From Chthoniobacterales bacterium (GTDB lineage Bacteria > Verrucomicrobiota > Verrucomicrobiia > Chthoniobacterales > UBA10450), in the NCBI GenBank assembly GCA_025929155.1, contig JAICMR010000022.1:1-32969 (forward strand): 32,969 nucleotides of DNA, written 5' to 3'. The position numbers and the translations under genes are program-made. Below the pieces are notes generated by a model. The model had not been told where the DNA came from, ran no database searches, and worked only from the letters and a program-made list of their open reading frames with translations. Position 1 is the first letter of the stretch; each line of letters starts with the position of its first letter. Shown one piece after another: positions 15,192-24,085 of this stretch.

Positions 15192-18009
15192 GGTGAAGTT
15201 CCCGAAAATCGATTGCGACGTCGCGTTTGATAATCGCACGCGGCAGCTCTACGCCACGGACGCATCGATTTACCAGATCGTTCCGGCTGGGGTGGCTTTC
15301 CCACGCAGCGCCATGCAAGCGCGCGCCGCGATTCTCGGCGCCGCCGACGCGAACCTTTCCGTCACGCCACGCGGGGCCGGGAGCGGCCTCGCCGGTGGCG
15401 CGATCGGCGACGGATTGATTATTGATTTCTCGCGGCATAATCGCCAGATCAGCGAGCTTGATCTGGAACGCCGGAGCGTCCGCGTCGGCGCCGGTGTCGT
15501 GCTCGATCAGCTCAATACCTACCTCCGGCCGCACGGCTACTGCTTCGGCCCCGATGTCGCAACGAGCTCGCGGGCAACTTTAGGCGGGATGATCGCGAAT
15601 AATTCTTCGGGGGCACGCGTGCCGGTTTACGGCACGACTGCCGACCACGTCCGTGCACTGGAAATTGTGCTCGCGGACGGCCGGATCGAGACGATTGGGC
15701 CGGAGCGATCATCGTTAGGCAAGGAATGCGTGGAAATCGCCGAGCTTGTGAAGGCGCACGCCGCCGCGATCGCGGAACAGATGCCGCCAGGGATGTTGAA
15801 ACGTTGGAGCGGCTACGGGCTCGAACGCTTCTTGCGGGCTTCGAATAATCTCACCGAAATTCTCAGCGCCAGCGAAGGCACGCTTGCCGCGATCTTCTCC
15901 GCGGAACTCAACATCGTGCCGCTCCCCCGCGAGAAGGGACTGGGACTGATCTTCTTCGCCTCGGTCCCGGAAGCGATGCAGGCGACGGTCGAGCTGCTCG
16001 ATCTCCAGCCGAGCGCAATCGAGCACATCGATCGGATTCTTTTCGACCAGACGAAAGGCCAGCTCGAGTTCGAAGCAGCGCGCCGCCTGCTCGAGCTCGA
16101 GACGAAGCCGTGCGAATCGATCTTGCTGGTTGAGTTCCAGGAGGACGCCGAGGAACGGCTGGCGTCGTTAGGCAAACGGGGGCTCGGATTGCGCACCACG
16201 ATTTGTCGCAACGCGACGGAGATGGCACTCGTCTGGTCGATGCGGAAAGCCGGGCTGACCCTTCTGACCGGTCGCGCGGGTCCGGCCAAGCCAGTCACGG
16301 GTATTGAGGACGTCGCGGTGCTCCCGGAATACCTGCCGGCCTACGTGAGCGGTCTGGAATCGATCATGCGGCCCCTTGGTCTCGAGGTTTGTTACTACGG
16401 TCACGCCGCCACGGGATTGCTGCATGTCCGACCAGTGCTCGATCTGCATTCGGCGACCGACATCGCAACTTTTCGGCAGGTGACTGGCGAAGTTTCGGCG
16501 CTCGTTAGGCAGTTTGAAGGCTCTTTCGCGGCCGAGCACGGCGTCGGCATCGCGCGCACTGAATACATGTCGGAGCAAGTGGGCGAGGAACTGCTCGAAG
16601 TGATGCGCCAGATCAAGCGAGTCTTCGATCCCAGGGATCTGTTTAATCCGGGAAAAATCGTCAGCGACGGCCGGTTTAAACTCGATCGCGATTTGCGCTG
16701 GGGCGCGGGCTATAAGATCGAGTTGCCCTTTCAGCCGGTGCTGGCGTTCGCCGCGAAGGATCACTCTTTTGTCGGCAATCTGGAGCAATGCAACGGCTGC
16801 GGCGGTTGCCGCAAGGACGCGCCAACGATGTGCCCGACTTTTCTCGCGACCGGCGAGGAATACATGTCCACGCGCGGGCGCGCGAATGCGATCCGCGCGG
16901 CGCTCGATCTTCGGGCGACGGGAAACGATCCGCTCCGGGCTCAGGAATTGGAGGACGCTCTGAGTAACTGCCTGTCCTGCAAAGCCTGCACCACGGAGTG
17001 TCCTTCGAACGTCAACCTCGCACTGCTCAAAGCCGAACTAATCCATGCGCGTTACGCGCGCGACGGATTGCCGCTGCGCGTGCGGATGATGAGCGATGTA
17101 GATTCGTTAGGCCGACTGGGTTGCTCAATGCCGGCACTGGCCAATGCAGCACTCGACTTTCCACCGCTTCGTTTCCTGATGGAGAAGGTTCTCGGCCTTT
17201 CCGCGCGTCGCACCCTGCCGCATTATGCGGACGAGCGTTTCGACCAGTGGTTCGTTAGGCGGCAGCGCAACGGGAGGAGCGCAACGCGCGGTAAAATCAT
17301 GCTCTGGGACGACACGTTCGTCCGTTATCACGAACCGCACATTGGTCGCGCGGCGGTCGCAGTTCTCGAAACGCTCGGGTTCGAGGTCATCCTGCCGACA
17401 GATCGCAGGTGCTGCGGACGCCCCGCTTTCAGCCAGGGAAATCTCGCCCTGGCTACGAGGTATGGCCGGCACAATCTCCAGCTCCTGAATCGTGACAACG
17501 CCTCGACGCCGATTCTCTTTCTGGAGCCATCGTGCTACGCGATGTTCGTGGAAGATTATCGGGAACTGAAATTGCCGGAGACCGAGCGGGTCGCTGCGCG
17601 CTCTTATCTTTTCGAAAAATTCGTCAACGACCTGCTCGAGCGTGAGCCGGACGCGCTGCACTTTGAACGACGCGCCATGCACGTCGCGATCCATGCGCAT
17701 TGCCACGCGAAGTCGTTGCTGCATTCCGGTTTCATGAAGCGCCTCGCAGAACGCTTGCCGGGGCGGCAGGCAACCGTGCTCGATACCGGCTGCTGCGGAA
17801 TGGCCGGCGCCTTCGGCATGCTGGCAGCGAAATACGATCTCTCACTCAAGGTGGCAGCGCCGCTCGTCGAGATGGTGAACCATCAACCGGGCGATGCCGT
17901 GATTGTTGCGTCGGGCACGAGTTGCCGCCATCAGATCGACGATCTGACACCAGCCCGTCCGAAACATATGGCCGAGTTGCTGGCAGAAGCGCTTACGCAG
18001 CGGGATTGA
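15157..18009 (+). CDS. FAD-linked oxidase fused to Fe-S / CCG domain oxidoreductase
   Basis: A fusion of about 940-950 residues. The N-terminal half is a GlcD/D-lactate dehydrogenase-like FAD (PCMH-type) domain with PRGAGSGLAGGAIGDGLI, then SSRATLGGMIANNSSGA, and a C-terminal cap with EHGVGIARTEYM. Next come two 4Fe-4S motifs, CNGCGGCRKDAPTMCP and CLSCKACTTECP, then two CCG-type segments (CCGRPAFSQGN and TGCCGMAGAFGM). This is the layout of YdiJ-like 2-hydroxyacid (for instance D-2-hydroxyglutarate) dehydrogenases, which pass electrons from a 2-hydroxyacid to a membrane carrier. The substrate is not determined by the sequence. Starts at 15148, 15157 (ATG) and 15193 (GTG, just past the small lipoprotein) are all possible. 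Five nonamer copies lie inside, more than in any other gene here. Confidence 0.92.
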   Translation: MKPLSPTSRASEVKFPKIDCDVAFDNRTRQLYATDASIYQIVPAGVAFPRSAMQARAAILGAADANLSVTPRGAGSGLAGGAIGDGLIIDFSRHNRQISELDLERRSVRVGAGVVLDQLNTYLRPHGYCFGPDVATSSRATLGGMIANNSSGARVPVYGTTADHVRALEIVLADGRIETIGPERSSLGKECVEIAELVKAHAAAIAEQMPPGMLKRWSGYGLERFLRASNNLTEILSASEGTLAAIFSAELNIVPLPREKGLGLIFFASVPEAMQATVELLDLQPSAIEHIDRILFDQTKGQLEFEAARRLLELETKPCESILLVEFQEDAEERLASLGKRGLGLRTTICRNATEMALVWSMRKAGLTLLTGRAGPAKPVTGIEDVAVLPEYLPAYVSGLESIMRPLGLEVCYYGHAATGLLHVRPVLDLHSATDIATFRQVTGEVSALVRQFEGSFAAEHGVGIARTEYMSEQVGEELLEVMRQIKRVFDPRDLFNPGKIVSDGRFKLDRDLRWGAGYKIELPFQPVLAFAAKDHSFVGNLEQCNGCGGCRKDAPTMCPTFLATGEEYMSTRGRANAIRAALDLRATGNDPLRAQELEDALSNCLSCKACTTECPSNVNLALLKAELIHARYARDGLPLRVRMMSDVDSLGRLGCSMPALANAALDFPPLRFLMEKVLGLSARRTLPHYADERFDQWFVRRQRNGRSATRGKIMLWDDTFVRYHEPHIGRAAVAVLETLGFEVILPTDRRCCGRPAFSQGNLALATRYGRHNLQLLNRDNASTPILFLEPSCYAMFVEDYRELKLPETERVAARSYLFEKFVNDLLEREPDALHFERRAMHVAIHAHCHAKSLLHSGFMKRLAERLPGRQATVLDTGCCGMAGAFGMLAAKYDLSLKVAAPLVEMVNHQPGDAVIVASGTSCRHQIDDLTPARPKHMAELLAEALTQRD

Positions 18010-18138
18010 TTCTTCCCAGAGATCGTTAAGCAATCGTAAAATTCCCCTAGCGGCGGGCAAGCTCCGAAAAGGCTGCGGCTCGCGATGGCTTCGAGACAAT
18101 TCTGAAAAGTCAGCGGAAAAAGCCGGCTCGTTAGGCAG

Positions 18139-18900
18139 CTATGTCTTTGGCGGCGAGGCGGCGGGGCTTGCACCGGCTTCCGGAGCAGGCGGCGCAGCGC
18201 CACCGGGGACATTGGCGTCCGCTGGAACGGCAAGAATGTCGGGCTCGGTGTAGGACTCGGTGCGGCCCGCAAGTTCCTTTCGAAGAGCCGCGACGCCCTC
18301 GGCTGTGACGGCTGATCCCTTGTTACCCCACGAAGAACGTTCGTAGGTTACAACATCAGCGATCTTCTCATCGGTCAGCGTTTTCTCCCACGGCTGCATG
18401 ACCGCCGACCCGAAATGCTGCCCCTTCACCGTGACTGGTCCTTGTAGTCCCTTCAGCACGATCATGACGTGGCGTCGTGATCCGCCGTTCACGATATCGG
18501 TGTCAACCAGCGGTGGATATTGTCCCGCGATGCCGAGGCCGTTGGCTTGATGACAGGTGGCGCAGTTGGCTGAGTAGATTTTCGCGCCTTTCTCGGCTGG
18601 CGTCAGTTCCGTTGCCTGCTGCTCCGCACCGCCGGCTCCGGCATGGGTGGCGACGCGCGGAGCGTTACCGAGATAATCAAGGCCTTCGCCACTCCAGTTG
18701 CCGGCGTAGCGCCCAAGATAAGCGCCGCCAAAAAAGACGGCGAGGCCATAGACTGCAATCAACCAAAGCGGCAGCGGTTCGCGCCCAACCCGCGGATCAA
18801 TTTTTTCTCTGACGACGGCGGCGTGCGTCTCGTGCAGGTTTTGCGTTTCGCCGTAATCCATCCCCTGCTGCGGCGTGTTTTTTTGAGGCGGCTCGTTCAT
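18139..18900 (-). CDS. CcoP-like membrane-anchored monoheme cytochrome c
   Basis: The 253-residue product has one membrane helix (about 43-63, PLPLWLIAVYGLAVFFGGAY), as in cbb3 oxidase subunit III, then a cytochrome c domain with a single heme site C113-A-T-C-H117, QANGLGIAGQYPPL, a likely Met ligand in SAVMQPW and ADVVTYERSSWGN. True CcoP is diheme; this one has only one CxxCH. The C-terminus is an Ala/Pro tail. It overlaps the ccoO-like gene by four bases and is the last gene of the long minus-strand operon. With the ccoN-like subunit lacking all redox ligands, it probably carries electrons out of the complex to another acceptor. Confidence 0.85.
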   Translation of the reverse strand: MNEPPQKNTPQQGMDYGETQNLHETHAAVVREKIDPRVGREPLPLWLIAVYGLAVFFGGAYLGRYAGNWSGEGLDYLGNAPRVATHAGAGGAEQQATELTPAEKGAKIYSANCATCHQANGLGIAGQYPPLVDTDIVNGGSRRHVMIVLKGLQGPVTVKGQHFGSAVMQPWEKTLTDEKIADVVTYERSSWGNKGSAVTAEGVAALRKELAGRTESYTEPDILAVPADANVPGGAAPPAPEAGASPAASPPKT

Positions 18901-19829
18901 TTCTTCGCCTCCGTAGCGGGTGCCGCGGGCGCCGCAGCGATCACGGGCGACTTGGCTTCTTTGAGCGGATGGGATTGATCACGCGACATGAGATATGCGA
19001 CGAGGCATTTCGCATCGTAGCTCGGAATGATCTCCCAGCCGGCGCCAGGACCGGCATCGACATCGCCGGCGAAGTTGATGGCGTCGGGTGAAACTTCGCC
19101 CGAAATGCGCCGCTTCTCGTAAAGAAAATGGTAGGCCGGCATGTCCGAGTCTCCGTTTACACTGCGCGGATTGTAGAGATGCCGATGGTGCCAGGCTGCC
19201 GTGTACGGGAGCGGTTTTCCGTCGGCCGTGAGCGCAGCCGCGTTGCCGACCATTGCCGGGGCGGAAGTTTGAACATTCGCGGCCGGTTCCGTTCCCGCGG
19301 GCGGCAAAGCTGCGGGCGAGGCGGCCACCGTCGCGGCAGCCGCGTTCGTGCCGGCAGCAGGAGTTCCCGCGGCGGCTGGACTTCCTGGCGCAGCTGGACT
19401 TTGTCCGGGAGCGGGAGCTGCTCCCGCAGCGGGCGAGGGAGCGGCGGCCGCTCCTTTCTCCGTCAACGCTTGTCGATGCCCCACGTTCGCCAGATCAGGG
19501 CCTCTCCGCACTTTCCCCAAGAATGCGATTGGCTGAAAAATGTAATCCCGCGGAGCGCTGCGGCGTTCGCCCCACTTGCGTTCGAGATCGGAGCCGCCGT
19601 AATCGGGACGCACCTGTTGGGTGTGACAATAGATGCAGCCATTCGCCGCATAAACCTGTGCGCCACGCGTCGCCATGCCGGAATCCGGCATCGGATAAAT
19701 GTCGGCGCCATCTTCGTCGGTCTGTGGGTTTAGACTTCCGATCTGCAGGTTGGGCACCACGGTCATGCCAAGCCATGAAAAGGCGAAGATGGCAAAGATA
19801 CCGAGGAAGAGCGGTTGGAATCCTCTCAT
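18897..19829 (-). CDS. CcoO-like membrane-anchored monoheme cytochrome c
   Basis: The 310-residue product starts with a membrane helix (LFLGIFAIFAFSWLGMTVVP) and the CcoO-type heme segment GCIYCHTQQVRP (C65, C68, H69), followed by DYIFQPIAFLGKVRRGPDLANVG-like sequence typical of cbb3 subunit II. The likely Met ligand is M230 in GDSDMPAYHFL. Between them, about residues 125-200, is an Ala/Pro/Gly-rich low-complexity insert absent from canonical CcoO. A second Ala-rich tail closes the protein. It overlaps the ccoN-like gene by one base and the ccoP-like gene by four, so all three are coupled. Periplasmic electron transfer is the expected role. Confidence 0.87.
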   Translation of the reverse strand: MRGFQPLFLGIFAIFAFSWLGMTVVPNLQIGSLNPQTDEDGADIYPMPDSGMATRGAQVYAANGCIYCHTQQVRPDYGGSDLERKWGERRSAPRDYIFQPIAFLGKVRRGPDLANVGHRQALTEKGAAAAPSPAAGAAPAPGQSPAAPGSPAAAGTPAAGTNAAAATVAASPAALPPAGTEPAANVQTSAPAMVGNAAALTADGKPLPYTAAWHHRHLYNPRSVNGDSDMPAYHFLYEKRRISGEVSPDAINFAGDVDAGPGAGWEIIPSYDAKCLVAYLMSRDQSHPLKEAKSPVIAAAPAAPATEAKK

Positions 19830-21316
19830 CAGTGCGCTCCTCCTTCACGTTCGAGAGGATTCAAAAATGTCGGGACGCTCGCGGTGCGACCGAAGCCAAG
19901 GAGCATGAGGCCAAAATGGAATGCGAAGACGCAATGCGAGACGGTCAACAACAGACCCGAAAGGATCCGGCCGCGCTGGTAGGGCGAGAGTGAATCGATA
20001 CTCTCAGTGAATGGCAGTTTGGGATCATTCATACTCAGGCCCTGCACAAAACCGCCAACGAGCAGGAGGAAGATCATGAGTCCGATTCCGTAGGCAGCCG
20101 ACCAAAAGTGCAGCTTAATGAGGGACGCATAACGCCATTCCCGGCCCACCAGGCGCGGCACGATGTAATACATCGATCCGAACATCACCATCGTGAAAAA
20201 TGCATAAAGCCCGAGATAAGTATAACCAATGCTCACCTCGGTGAAGTGGGTGATCCGCGCAACCGACCGGAGCGACATGATCACGCCGACAACGCTAAAC
20301 ACTGTGTAGGCAATCGCGCCGAACACAGTGAAGCGGAGCGTTGGACTGTAGCGCATCAGGGGGAAATAGCCGCGCATCGTCATATGGTGATTCATGCCCA
20401 CGGTCGCGACCGGGATCAGTGTCAGGATTGTGGCGGCGATGCTCGCGGTGATCATCCATGCCGGGAATGGGCCATCAATCAGACGCTGAAATCCGGTCCA
20501 GCTCGAAAATAAGGCAAACGTCCAGAAACCGAGCGTCGCAAGGTAGTAACTGTGCACCGGCCGCCCAATTACTTTCGGAATCATGTAATAGGCGGTGCCG
20601 AGTCCGATCGAGCCGAACCAAAGGAAAAGCAGATTGTTAGCAAACCACCAGGTCACCGCCGCCTGCATCACGCCCTGCACCGGAAAAACAAAAAGCATCA
20701 TCTGCGCGGCGGCGTAGAGCCAGGGGAACCACAGAAACGCGCCTAACAAATACCACTGCGTAATGTAAACGTGTCCGCTTCGCCGGAAGCGGAACATGAT
20801 CAATGCCCAGGTCATGATCAGCAGGTAGGCGCAGAAAAGCGTGATCGCGGTGTAGGCAGGAAACTCCAGCCATTCGTGACCGGTGCTGCCGCCGGCGAGA
20901 ATGCCGATCACACCCATGAGTACCCCGAGGTTCCAAAAGGCCGCGCCACTAATCAAGAGCAGCGGATGCCGCAAGGTCGTGCGGCAGAGACGGGCCATTA
21001 GCCAGATCGCCGTGCCCATTCCGGCCATCGAAGCCCAGCCGTAAATCAAGACGTCAAACTGCGCGGGACTCAGTCGTCCCCAAGTCAGAAAGGCAATATC
21101 CGCAAGCGTGTCCGGCGCGTGGAGCTTAAAAGCCGTCACGATCGCGAGCACAGTCGAGACAATCAGCCAGGCCATCGCCGAGGTGTAAAAGACCATCACC
21201 GGCAAGCGGGTGGACGCGTCGATCAGGGCCCGCTCGACGCGATCAACATCGGTCACCGAAACCTCGGGCGCGACGGCGGCGGTTGTGTCCTGGATGATTT
21301 CGACGTTCATGCTCAT
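19829..21316 (-). CDS. CcoN-like (cbb3 oxidase subunit I) homologue lacking all metal ligands
   Basis: The 495-residue, roughly 12-helix product aligns closely with cbb3 cytochrome oxidase subunit I: TWGRLSPAQF for GRLRPLH, VTWWFANN for QWWYGHN, the FW...W.G...L segment, GRPVHSYYLATLGFW, RITHFTEVSIGYTYLG for SHYTDWTIGHVHAG, and YYIVPRLVGRE. In P. stutzeri CcoN numbering, H60, H207, H257, H258, H345 and H347 become Q86, N227, Q277, R278, Y365 and Y367, and the cross-linked Tyr251 becomes S271. It can therefore bind neither heme b, heme b3 nor CuB in the usual way. It is coupled to ccoO- and ccoP-like genes and probably acts as a membrane scaffold for them. A new His pair (H310-H311) lies elsewhere. 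ATG 21310 is an alternative start. Confidence 0.9.
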   Translation of the reverse strand: MSMNVEIIQDTTAAVAPEVSVTDVDRVERALIDASTRLPVMVFYTSAMAWLIVSTVLAIVTAFKLHAPDTLADIAFLTWGRLSPAQFDVLIYGWASMAGMGTAIWLMARLCRTTLRHPLLLISGAAFWNLGVLMGVIGILAGGSTGHEWLEFPAYTAITLFCAYLLIMTWALIMFRFRRSGHVYITQWYLLGAFLWFPWLYAAAQMMLFVFPVQGVMQAAVTWWFANNLLFLWFGSIGLGTAYYMIPKVIGRPVHSYYLATLGFWTFALFSSWTGFQRLIDGPFPAWMITASIAATILTLIPVATVGMNHHMTMRGYFPLMRYSPTLRFTVFGAIAYTVFSVVGVIMSLRSVARITHFTEVSIGYTYLGLYAFFTMVMFGSMYYIVPRLVGREWRYASLIKLHFWSAAYGIGLMIFLLLVGGFVQGLSMNDPKLPFTESIDSLSPYQRGRILSGLLLTVSHCVFAFHFGLMLLGFGRTASVPTFLNPLEREGGAH

Positions 21317-21498
21317 GATTCGTTAGGCGTCGAAGCCGCAGCCACTTTGGACTTCTTCTTTGTCCTGAAACGATCGAGAAAAGGACGGTAAGGCATCACC
21401 AGATCCGTTGGCTGACCGATTGGCTCCGCTCCGTCGAAGATGACCGCAGCGTTTTTTTCCTCGCGCCGAAGATCGGCGAAAAAATCAGTGAAACTCAT
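21313..21498 (-). CDS. Small protein of the act-cco operon
   Basis: A 61-residue, charged protein without signal peptide or membrane helix (MSFTDFFADLRREEKNAAV, then LVMPYRPFLDRFRTKKK). Its start overlaps the upstream gene by four bases and its stop overlaps the ccoN-like start by four, which strongly argues that it is translated. It is in the place where cbb3 operons may have ccoQ, but it has no hydrophobic segment and does not look like CcoQ. Function unknown; it may be a soluble assembly or regulatory subunit. The 3' end contains a nonamer copy (21320-21328), encoding TPNES. Confidence 0.6.
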   Translation of the reverse strand: MSFTDFFADLRREEKNAAVIFDGAEPIGQPTDLVMPYRPFLDRFRTKKKSKVAAASTPNES

Positions 21499-22169
21499 GG
21501 CGTAGGTTTGGGAGAAGGCGGCGGCACCTGCCCGTTTCCTCGGATCGGCAAAGGCGTACCGACAGGATGCTGCACTGGAGTCGCGCTCGGCGTGACCGGC
21601 GCAACTTCAGTCTGCGAGCCCGGGCTGGTGGCGGGCGTCGCGCTGGCGCCTGGCTGTGTCCCGGCGGGGACGTTTGGCGGGTTCGCGCCCGCGGCGGGTT
21701 GGCCGCGGATCTCGGACTTCACGCCTTCAACCGAAGCCGGCTTTGGTGTGGGCGACGTTTCGGCCGGCGCCGTCGCTGGAGGATTAGCCGGTTGCGCGGC
21801 ACCTGTCTCACTCGCCGGCACAGCAGCCGGGGCGGGCGTCGCGATCGGTCCAGCGGCCGCGGGTTGCCGGCTCTGCAGATCCTTTAATTCCAACTCCATC
21901 GCGCGTGCGATCGGAATGTGCGCGACGCCTTTCGCCTTATCGATCCAGCCGTAGCTGTTGGAAGTTTTCTGCCACTCTTCGTGAGCGGTTTTGAATTTGT
22001 CCGCCCGCGCACTGGCGCGTTCCTCTTCATAGGTTGAGGTGCGAGGCATCGCCGCAAACACGATTGCCACGATCAACCCAAAGAAAATGCAGAGCGCAAC
22101 CGCCCACATCCAGGCAGAAAGCAGGAAGCGCGGCTGATCGGGATGAATGAGTGTCTCGTCGTTAGGCAC
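21495..22169 (-). CDS. Membrane-anchored Ala/Pro-rich accessory protein (ActG position)
   Basis: The 224-residue product has one membrane helix (about 18-40, WMWAVALCIFFGLIVAIVFA), then a short conserved-looking domain with WIDKAKGVAHIPIARAMELE, a signature seen in small proteins accompanying respiratory complexes. The remaining 120 residues are Ala/Pro/Thr/Ser-rich and low in complexity. It lies three bases after actF and overlaps the 61-residue gene by four. By position it could stand in for ActG, but I see no sequence reason to call it so. The start region contains a nonamer copy (22159-22167; Met-Pro-Asn-Asp). Confidence 0.7.
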   Translation of the reverse strand: MPNDETLIHPDQPRFLLSAWMWAVALCIFFGLIVAIVFAAMPRTSTYEEERASARADKFKTAHEEWQKTSNSYGWIDKAKGVAHIPIARAMELELKDLQSRQPAAAGPIATPAPAAVPASETGAAQPANPPATAPAETSPTPKPASVEGVKSEIRGQPAAGANPPNVPAGTQPGASATPATSPGSQTEVAPVTPSATPVQHPVGTPLPIRGNGQVPPPSPKPTP

Positions 22170-22172
22170 GGC

Positions 22173-23375
22173 TTAGTTCGTTAGGCGAAGCGACTCGAGC
22201 AGACGTGGATCGCGCACCGGGAAAAGAGACGATTTGCCGATGATGCGGAGGTAGCAGAAAGCGAGGATGCCACCCATGCCAATCAGCGGCAGAAAATCCA
22301 GAATGCTCAGATGGACGCCGGTGCCGTGGAGAGCTGGCAGGACGATAATGTAAACGTCGAGCAGTTGCATGAGGATGATCCAGCCGGCGATGGAGAGCAG
22401 CCAGGGCAGGTTCTTTTTCGTGTAGCGCGGCAGGAGCAGCGCGAAGGGCACAAAGAACCGTCCGATCACCAAAATCCAGGAAAGGACATTCCAGCCCTCG
22501 GTGTTCCGGACGATGAAGTATTGGGTTTCCTCAGGGATGTTGGCATACCAATACAGCATGTATTGGCTGAAGCCGATGTAGGCCCAGAAAACCGTGAAAG
22601 CGAGGAGCCATTTCCCCATGATGTGATAGTGCTCGACCGTGACGACATCGCGCAGGTATCCCGCCCGCTGCAGCGCCGCCGTCACCAGAATGATCAACGC
22701 CATGCCCGCGCCCGCCACGCCGGCGAAAATATACGGACCCCACATGGTCGAGAACCAGTGCCAGTTCAGACTCATGACCCAATCGAAAGCGGCAAAGGTG
22801 AGGACAAACCCAAAGATCGGCAGGCCGGCAAAAGCCCATTTCCGCATCGAGATTGTGAAGCGCGGATTGCCGTCACGATCCTGATTGACTGAGTATCGGC
22901 GCAAAAACCAGGCGACAACGATCAGGATGAGGAAGAAAAAGATCACACGCCCAAGGAAAAACCCCCAGTTGAGATAACCGTGCTTGGCGTCCAAGACCGG
23001 ATCAACGCCGGGCGCAAGATTCATCCAGCGATATAAATATTTCCGCCAAAAGAGAACCGGCAAAAACAGCACCACCAGCACCGGCATCAACATGGCGAGG
23101 TTTTCCAACTGCCGCCGCACGACGACCGACCATTCCGCGTCGACCACGTGGTGCACGATCGTCCAGAAGAGACAACCGATGCAGAGCGTGAAGTAAAAGA
23201 AGAACGCGAAAAGCCAGGAATAGCTGAATTGGACCGGCGAAATGAAAGCGCCGATAAAACTGAGAATTAGAAAAACCAGACCGATCGCTCCAAGGACAAG
23301 CGAAAGGCCACTGAAGCGGCTCGTCTCAAAAAACTCGCCTTCCGGCGCCGGCTGAACGTGGGTGCGATCGCTCAT
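22173..23375 (-). CDS. actF: ActF, alternative complex III integral membrane subunit
   Basis: The 400-residue product has about ten hydrophobic helices and family features of ActF, the NrfD-like second membrane subunit of alternative complex III (quinol:cytochrome c oxidoreductase): VVDAEWSVVVRRQLENLA, KHGYLNWGFFLGRVIFFF, FDWVMSLNWHWFSTMWGPY and HYHIMGKWLLAFTVFWAYIGFSQY-type sequence. ActF sits next to ActC in known structures and may take part in proton movement. It overlaps actE by four bases. Its last codons encode LRLTN from a nonamer copy (22178-22186). Confidence 0.92.
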   Translation of the reverse strand: MSDRTHVQPAPEGEFFETSRFSGLSLVLGAIGLVFLILSFIGAFISPVQFSYSWLFAFFFYFTLCIGCLFWTIVHHVVDAEWSVVVRRQLENLAMLMPVLVVLFLPVLFWRKYLYRWMNLAPGVDPVLDAKHGYLNWGFFLGRVIFFFLILIVVAWFLRRYSVNQDRDGNPRFTISMRKWAFAGLPIFGFVLTFAAFDWVMSLNWHWFSTMWGPYIFAGVAGAGMALIILVTAALQRAGYLRDVVTVEHYHIMGKWLLAFTVFWAYIGFSQYMLYWYANIPEETQYFIVRNTEGWNVLSWILVIGRFFVPFALLLPRYTKKNLPWLLSIAGWIILMQLLDVYIIVLPALHGTGVHLSILDFLPLIGMGGILAFCYLRIIGKSSLFPVRDPRLLESLRLTN

Positions 23376-24082
23376 TTCGTGGCCGGCTCCGGTTGCTTCT
23401 CAAGGTCTGCCTGATGGTCCGCCGGCACATCGGCCGCCGACGCATGTTGACTCCGCTGCAAAGTTCGTAGGTAACAAATGATGGCCCAGCGGTCTGGCAC
23501 AACGACTCGCGGTCCATACGGCATCATGGTGTTTTTCCCATTCGTGATCGTTTCGAAAATCTCGCCGTCCGGCATCTTCCTAATCCGGTCATCCTGCAGT
23601 GACACCACCGTCGCCAAGCCGAACTGTTTCACGATTCCGTCGCCATTCCCGAGCTCGCCATGACAGGGCATGCAGTTGATGTCGAACCGCTGCCGGCCGC
23701 GTTCGAGCAATTGCGGGGTTACGTTCATTGGAATGCCCGTGCCCCAGTTCGCGCCCATTTTGCCGGTGTTGTAGTAATCCGTCCCTTCCGTGAAACCGAG
23801 ATGAGCGTGCATCGCACCCTCGCCCTTCGCATCAACCGCGCTGCCCTCGTCGTGCGGCATCGGCATGTCGTAACCAATGGGCACCGTGCCTGCGATCGGC
23901 TGGCGACCACCGCGTTGATCGGCGAAGAACTTGCTCTCCGCCTGCGCACGCACTTTTGGCTGCCTCACCATGTCGGGAAAAATCTCAATTTCGGGTCGCG
24001 TGCTCTTTTGACCGCGGAAGCCGAAGACGGCAAACCAAGCGATCGCCAGGAGAAGAGAGATGAGGAAAAAAGCGCGCAACAT
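23372..24082 (-). CDS. actE: ActE, alternative complex III monoheme cytochrome c
   Basis: The 236-residue product starts with a hydrophobic signal or anchor (LRAFFLISLLLAIAWFAVFG). It contains PEIEIFPDMVRQPKVRAQ, typical of ActE, and one heme-binding C137-M-P-C-H141 followed by GELGNGDGIV; NTMMPYGPRV probably holds the axial Met. ActE passes electrons from the Fe-S/heme chain of the complex to its acceptor. The gene starts three bases after the actD stop and overlaps actF by four. Low doubt about the family; the electron acceptor is not known here. Confidence 0.92.
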   Translation of the reverse strand: MLRAFFLISLLLAIAWFAVFGFRGQKSTRPEIEIFPDMVRQPKVRAQAESKFFADQRGGRQPIAGTVPIGYDMPMPHDEGSAVDAKGEGAMHAHLGFTEGTDYYNTGKMGANWGTGIPMNVTPQLLERGRQRFDINCMPCHGELGNGDGIVKQFGLATVVSLQDDRIRKMPDGEIFETITNGKNTMMPYGPRVVVPDRWAIICYLRTLQRSQHASAADVPADHQADLEKQPEPATK

Positions 24083-24085
24083 AAG

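Noticed and set aside
18010-18138. Terminator or small RNA in the convergent gap after the FAD/Fe-S oxidoreductase
   Set aside because: No stable hairpin followed by a T-run was found; only a nonamer copy (18128-18136) and a variant (near 18022) are visible.
21508-21954. Plus-strand Gly/Ala-rich ORF of 148 codons
   Set aside because: It is the mirror of the Ala/Pro-rich tail of the minus-strand protein, whose overlaps with neighbours support that strand.
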